A DNA stretch of 24,755 bases. Origin: a virus. Made by a program: the position numbers and the translations under genes. The first letter of the stretch is position 1, and every line of letters begins with the position of its first letter. The stretch lies in IMG/VR virus record IMGVR_UViG_3300013233_000471, positions 1-24,755 of that record. One strand, given 5' to 3'. A model generated the notes under the pieces. That model was not told the DNA's origin. It searched no databases and saw only the letters and a list, made by a program, of their open reading frames with translations. Below are positions 22,448 to 24,755 of this stretch, piece by piece.

Positions 22448-23287
22448 TCACACCCCCTGTAGGTGGTTGGTGAGGAAGCGACGGACCGCCCCCTCGCTGT
22501 ATCCGAGGCGCCGGAAGTAGCGGCGAATGACCGTCTTCCGTGACTCGTTTCCGCGGCTCGCCAAAGCCTCGCGGAGATCCTTTTTGACCTTCCCGTCCAA
22601 CGACTCCTCACGCATCGCACCACCCCCGGTGAGGGTGGCGGTGTCGGTGCCATACCCCGCCGTGAGGGTCTTGCAGCACAGCGCCTCTCCCACCTCTCCG
22701 GGGCTCATCACGCCGCCGGCAAAGCTCTTGCTCAGCCCCCCGATAGGGTTGAGCTGCGCCGGCTGGAGGTGGATGTTCACCGGGGTACGGGAGAGGCCGA
22801 TGTTGCTCCACCGCACCTTTTCGATCTGGCGCCGCTCTTCACCGCCCACCATCACGGGACGGCGCGCCAGCACCGCCCCCCCAATGGAGGGGTACCAGGT
22901 GGCCGGCGGGGCCTGCTTCGTCAGGGAGTCCCAAAAGAAGTTGGCCATCTGCGCCGACGCGCCCTCGCCGGAGTAAATCTCCGCCTTCACGAAGGTCCGG
23001 TGCTTCCCCACCGCCACCTCGACCGGCTTCCCGATCTCGTACTCGTAGGCGTTCTCCAGGTGGAGCTGATCCGCGAGGAGCGTCTTGTGGTCGAGGTCGA
23101 TGTTTCCGAACCGGAGGAAGTAGTCCTTGCTCTCCTCCAAGGCCCGCTGGAACACGCGCTCGTTCTGCATGTCCCAGGCATCCGAGCTGGCCTCCAAAAA
23201 GAGGTACCGATGCCCGCCCTGTACCTCGGCCTTCACGGCGAGGTCCCAGGGGACCGAAATAACCGGGGCTTCGATGATTGCAGGCAT
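22448..23287 (-). CDS. Prohead protease-like protein (279 aa)
   Basis: An in-frame TAG lies five codons upstream, so ATG 23287 or a later codon is the start. ATG 23287 directly follows the terminator U-tract and has no Shine-Dalgarno site; GTG at codon 18 also lacks one. The region RYLFLEASSDAWDMQNERVFQRALEES, then GNIDLDHKTLL (H67) and ATWYPSIGGAVLARRPV (S134), then VRWSNIGLSRTPVN, matches XkdF-like prohead proteases; H67 and S134 are candidate catalytic residues. Residues 208-230 repeat a capsid N-terminal motif (LTAGYGTD..TL.GGGAMR.ESL). The last 40 residues are basic (KTVIRRYFRRLGYSEGAVRRFL). It probably cleaves scaffold and capsid during head maturation. Confidence 0.75.
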   Translation of the reverse strand: MPAIIEAPVISVPWDLAVKAEVQGGHRYLFLEASSDAWDMQNERVFQRALEESKDYFLRFGNIDLDHKTLLADQLHLENAYEYEIGKPVEVAVGKHRTFVKAEIYSGEGASAQMANFFWDSLTKQAPPATWYPSIGGAVLARRPVMVGGEERRQIEKVRWSNIGLSRTPVNIHLQPAQLNPIGGLSKSFAGGVMSPGEVGEALCCKTLTAGYGTDTATLTGGGAMREESLDGKVKKDLREALASRGNESRKTVIRRYFRRLGYSEGAVRRFLTNHLQGV

Positions 23288-23322
23288 AAAAAAAGGGGGC
23301 TACGCCCGAAGACGTAGCCCCC
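23288..23322 (-). terminator. Intrinsic terminator with UUCG tetraloop, abutting the protease start
   Basis: On the minus strand, GGGGGCTACG (23322-23313) pairs with CGTAGCCCCC (23304-23295); the inner TC/GG pairs extend this to about 12 base pairs closed by a C(UUCG)G tetraloop. Seven T residues follow immediately (23294-23288) and then the ATG of the protease gene. This is a textbook Rho-independent terminator in the direction of the operon. Confidence 0.88.
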
Positions 23323-23343
23323 ACCCCCCATCACAAGGAGACC

Positions 23344-23362
23344 GGGCGCGACTGGCGCGCCC
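23344..23362 (-). other. Second GC hairpin in the pre-protease leader
   Basis: GGGCGCG (minus 23362-23356) and CGCGCCC (23350-23344) pair around CCAGT. It lies between the promoter-like sequence and the terminator and would be part of the same short transcript. It has no U-tract. Confidence 0.5.
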
Positions 23363-23379
23363 CGTAGGCTCTAGGAAGG

Positions 23380-23409
23380 ACTTTAGGTGGTCATTTACTG
23401 GACCGTCAA
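23380..23409 (-). promoter_or_regulatory. Candidate sigma70-type promoter before the protease leader
   Basis: On the minus strand TTGACG (23409-23404) and TAAAGT (23385-23380) are separated by 18 bases. The -35 matches 5 of 6 and the -10 matches 4 of 6 consensus positions. It overlaps the stop of the zinc-ribbon gene. A start near 23373 would give a leader of roughly 85 bases ending at the terminator. A single weakly matching site could be chance. Confidence 0.35.
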
Positions 23410-23588
23410 CCCCCCTTGGCGAGACGCAGCATCGCCCTTGTGTGGACCTGCTCCCCGCAGCGCCGGCACTTCACGACCATCGCCCCATCGGCACGGATGC
23501 GGATGGCCTTGGAGACCACGAACAACCCGCCCTCGACCGCATCACGGAACAGGCGGGTGTGGCACTTCGGGCAGGTGGTCCGCTTCAC
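23406..23588 (-). CDS. Com-like zinc-ribbon protein (60 aa)
   Basis: GTG 23588 is chosen because it overlaps the previous stop (GTGA) and has GGAG upstream; the longer frame is Arg/Gly-rich nonsense. The pattern CPKC..RLF (C6, C9), then G...V.SK.IRIR.DG..VVKCRRCG (C41, C44) is a two-CXXC zinc ribbon like the Mu Com family, small phage proteins that bind nucleic acid and can control translation. No mom-like gene is in this window. Function here is unknown. Confidence 0.72.
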   Translation of the reverse strand: MKRTTCPKCHTRLFRDAVEGGLFVVSKAIRIRADGAMVVKCRRCGEQVHTRAMLRLAKGG

Positions 23589-23815
23589 CCATCCGCTCCA
23601 GCCATAGCCTCGGCACGCACGGACTCGAACTCCTCCGTGAACTGCTCGCTCGTCACCCCGACCCGCGCCAGGCACCGCTGTGCCGCGATCATCGACAGGG
23701 AGAGCATCGCCACCTGGCCTTCCAGGTTGGTGAATCGCTGCTCCACCATGAGCGCAAACTCGGGCTCTTGGGGCATAGGGAGGGGGCCGCTGAGGGGGCG
23801 CACAGGTTTAGCCAT
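23585..23815 (-). CDS. Small helical protein (76 aa), unknown function
   Basis: ATG 23815 (MAKPVRPLSG) overlaps the upstream stop by eight bases; the earlier in-frame ATG falls well inside the previous gene. After a Pro-rich start (PLPMPQEPE) comes a helical part FALMVEQRFTNLEGQVAMLSLSMIAAQRCLA and then TSEQFTEEFESVRAEAMAGA. A coiled-coil is likely. It is part of a tight four-gene accessory cluster; no family recognised. Confidence 0.65.
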   Translation of the reverse strand: MAKPVRPLSGPLPMPQEPEFALMVEQRFTNLEGQVAMLSLSMIAAQRCLARVGVTSEQFTEEFESVRAEAMAGADG

Positions 23816-24056
23816 GGGAGGTCTCCGCGTAGAGGTGGTCGAGGCGGCGCCGCTGCGCCATGCGATCGAGATATTCAGGTAGATCCTTGGGGGTGAGCTT
23901 CGGCCGCATCTCACGGTCGATCGCGCGCAGCCCGCGGCTCATCTGATCCGCGTGGGTGGTGATCTGCCGCTCCTGGTCACGAGCGACCGCGTACTCGCCC
24001 TCGACCTTGGCGAGGCGGGAGAGGAGCTTGGTGCGGGTTTGGGTGTGGGCGTTCAT
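23808..24056 (-). CDS. Small charged coiled-coil protein (82 aa)
   Basis: ATG 24056 has no strong Shine-Dalgarno site and follows a 15-base gap. The protein is almost wholly helical and charged: RTKLLSRLAKVEGEYAVARDQERQITTHADQMSRGLRAIDREMRPKLTP.DLPEYLDRMAQRRRLDHLYAE. Heptad-like spacing suggests a coiled-coil dimer. It could be an assembly or accessory factor; nothing more specific can be read. Confidence 0.65.
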   Translation of the reverse strand: MNAHTQTRTKLLSRLAKVEGEYAVARDQERQITTHADQMSRGLRAIDREMRPKLTPKDLPEYLDRMAQRRRLDHLYAETSHG

Positions 24057-24071
24057 GTTTTATCCGGCGAT

Positions 24072-24533
24072 CTACTCCACCTTGCCATCTCCATCTTCAG
24101 CCACCCACCTAAGCTCTCCTTTCTCGGACACCACTTTCACAGCCCCGCCGCCAGACAAAGGCCACGAAGGTCCGTGCGTTGCTGGTAAGACATAATGGGC
24201 ACCAGACTTCACACGATCACCGTCACCGTTAATGGCATAGGATGGAAATACCGCAGCCCACTTGCGAGATCCATCTGCGGAGGTCACAAATCCGAACGCG
24301 CTGTATGAATCGCGCAAAACCACCTCGGGCTTCCATCCGTCACGGAATACAGCCTCTTGGGTTTCGCTAGGCGTCATCCACTTTGGATGTCGCGCCCCCT
24401 GGCTGCTGCCGCGCTCCCCGTACACCCACTCCCCCTTGGAGTTGTAGTACCCCTTGCCACCGCGGCTCCCCGGGTGCTTCACGCGATTCGCCTTCGCAAG
24501 AAGGACGAGCTTCTTTCCGGTGGATTTCTTCAT
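24072..24533 (-). CDS. Hypothetical protein (153 aa)
   Basis: ATG 24533 has AGGAGG five bases upstream, overlapping the previous stop. The N-terminus is basic (MKKSTGKKLVLLAKANRVKHPGSRGGKGYYNSKGEWVYGERG). The rest is beta-rich with SAFGFVTSADGSRKWAAVFPSYAINGDGD, then AHYVLPATHGPSW and a KVVSEKGELRWVAEDGDG end. It is lower in GC than its neighbours, which fits an accessory gene gained later. I do not recognise a family. Confidence 0.7.
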   Translation of the reverse strand: MKKSTGKKLVLLAKANRVKHPGSRGGKGYYNSKGEWVYGERGSSQGARHPKWMTPSETQEAVFRDGWKPEVVLRDSYSAFGFVTSADGSRKWAAVFPSYAINGDGDRVKSGAHYVLPATHGPSWPLSGGGAVKVVSEKGELRWVAEDGDGKVE

Positions 24534-24542
24534 GTCGTCCTC

Positions 24543-24755
24543 CTAAAAGATGGTGCTCATCCAGTCTACAAAAGCCTTGACCATGTCGGGGCTGGAGCGG
24601 AGCGCGTCGAAGAAGGCATCGAAGGCGTGGTAGATCGTTCCGCGCTCCGCCCCTTGAGGATAGGGGTTGCGCCGCACGTCACGGTAGTCCCCCTCGGTCG
24701 TTCCCCACACCAGATAGCTATTCCTCCGCCCACCCCCCTCCAGCTTGTCCTGGAC
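24543..24755 (-). CDS. C-terminal part of an upstream gene (runs off right edge)
   Basis: One open frame crosses the right edge and ends with TAG 24543. The visible end is a Gly/Gln-rich linker, then NSYLVWGTTEGDYRDVRRN, YPQGAERGTIYHAFDAFFDALRSSPDMVKAFVDWMSTIF. The final 35 residues look helical. Other frames contain stops. The gene's position upstream of the head module suggests a portal, minor head or accessory protein, but the sequence seen does not decide. Confidence 0.55.
   Translation of the reverse strand, partial: VQDKLEGGGRRNSYLVWGTTEGDYRDVRRNPYPQGAERGTIYHAFDAFFDALRSSPDMVKAFVDWMSTIF

Noticed and set aside
1-24755. CRISPR array, tRNA, IS element, integrase, reverse transcriptase (diversity-generating element) or lysis genes
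   Set aside because: No direct repeats with spacers, no cloverleaf-like segment noticed, no transposase, integrase or RT motifs, and no endolysin or transmembrane holin pattern found in any supported gene.

Overview
The window is a contiguous stretch of the late (virion morphogenesis) region of a contractile-tailed bacteriophage or prophage. It is GC-rich, and every supported gene lies on the minus strand, so transcription runs from the right edge (24755) to the left edge (1). Genes are packed with TAATG, ATGA and GTGA overlaps, as in one long phage operon. No intergenic gap exceeds 150 bases, and I see no rRNA, tRNA, CRISPR array, IS element, integrase or lysis cassette. The host cannot be named from sequence alone. 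High GC, canonical Shine-Dalgarno sites and a classic intrinsic terminator fit a GC-rich bacterium.

Reading with transcription: (1) 24755-23406 holds a partial gene and four small accessory genes, one coding a Com-like zinc ribbon. (2) 23409-23285 is a non-coding junction with a promoter-like sequence, a GC hairpin and a strong terminator whose U-tract touches the next start codon. (3) 23287-20129 is the head module: prohead protease, zinc-ribbon protein in the scaffold position, and major capsid protein with an FN3-like insertion. (4) 20057-14308 is the neck region: a SAP/HeH-like small protein, two connector/closure candidates, small YD-like proteins, an 807-aa modular adhesin-like protein, two tiny ORFs and a tail-terminator candidate. 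(5) 14259-8937 is the tail shaft: YD-like protein, small conserved protein, sheath, tube, tail assembly chaperone with a predicted programmed frameshift, and tape measure. (6) 8940-2883 is the baseplate: hub, spike, small protein, XkdP/gp53-like protein, LysM-gp25 fusion, gpJ/gp47-like and gpI/gp48-like proteins. (7) 2791-1 holds a tail fibre with an apparent signal peptide, a gp10-like protein, a small phage protein and the N-terminus of a helicase-like protein, which may mark the end of the structural module.

The most noteworthy signals are not the standard genes. There is a recurring intergenic RNA element: a GC hairpin with a conserved loop, followed by a CAACAGGGG Shine-Dalgarno motif, in front of the capsid, tube, fibre and a YD-like gene. 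The junction before the protease may make a short leader or small RNA. A 23-residue motif is shared by the protease C-terminus and the capsid N-terminus. The chaperone gene needs a +1 or -2 frameshift rather than the common -1. The fibre begins with what looks like a Sec signal peptide. All protein assignments come from reading motifs and gene order; no database search was run.
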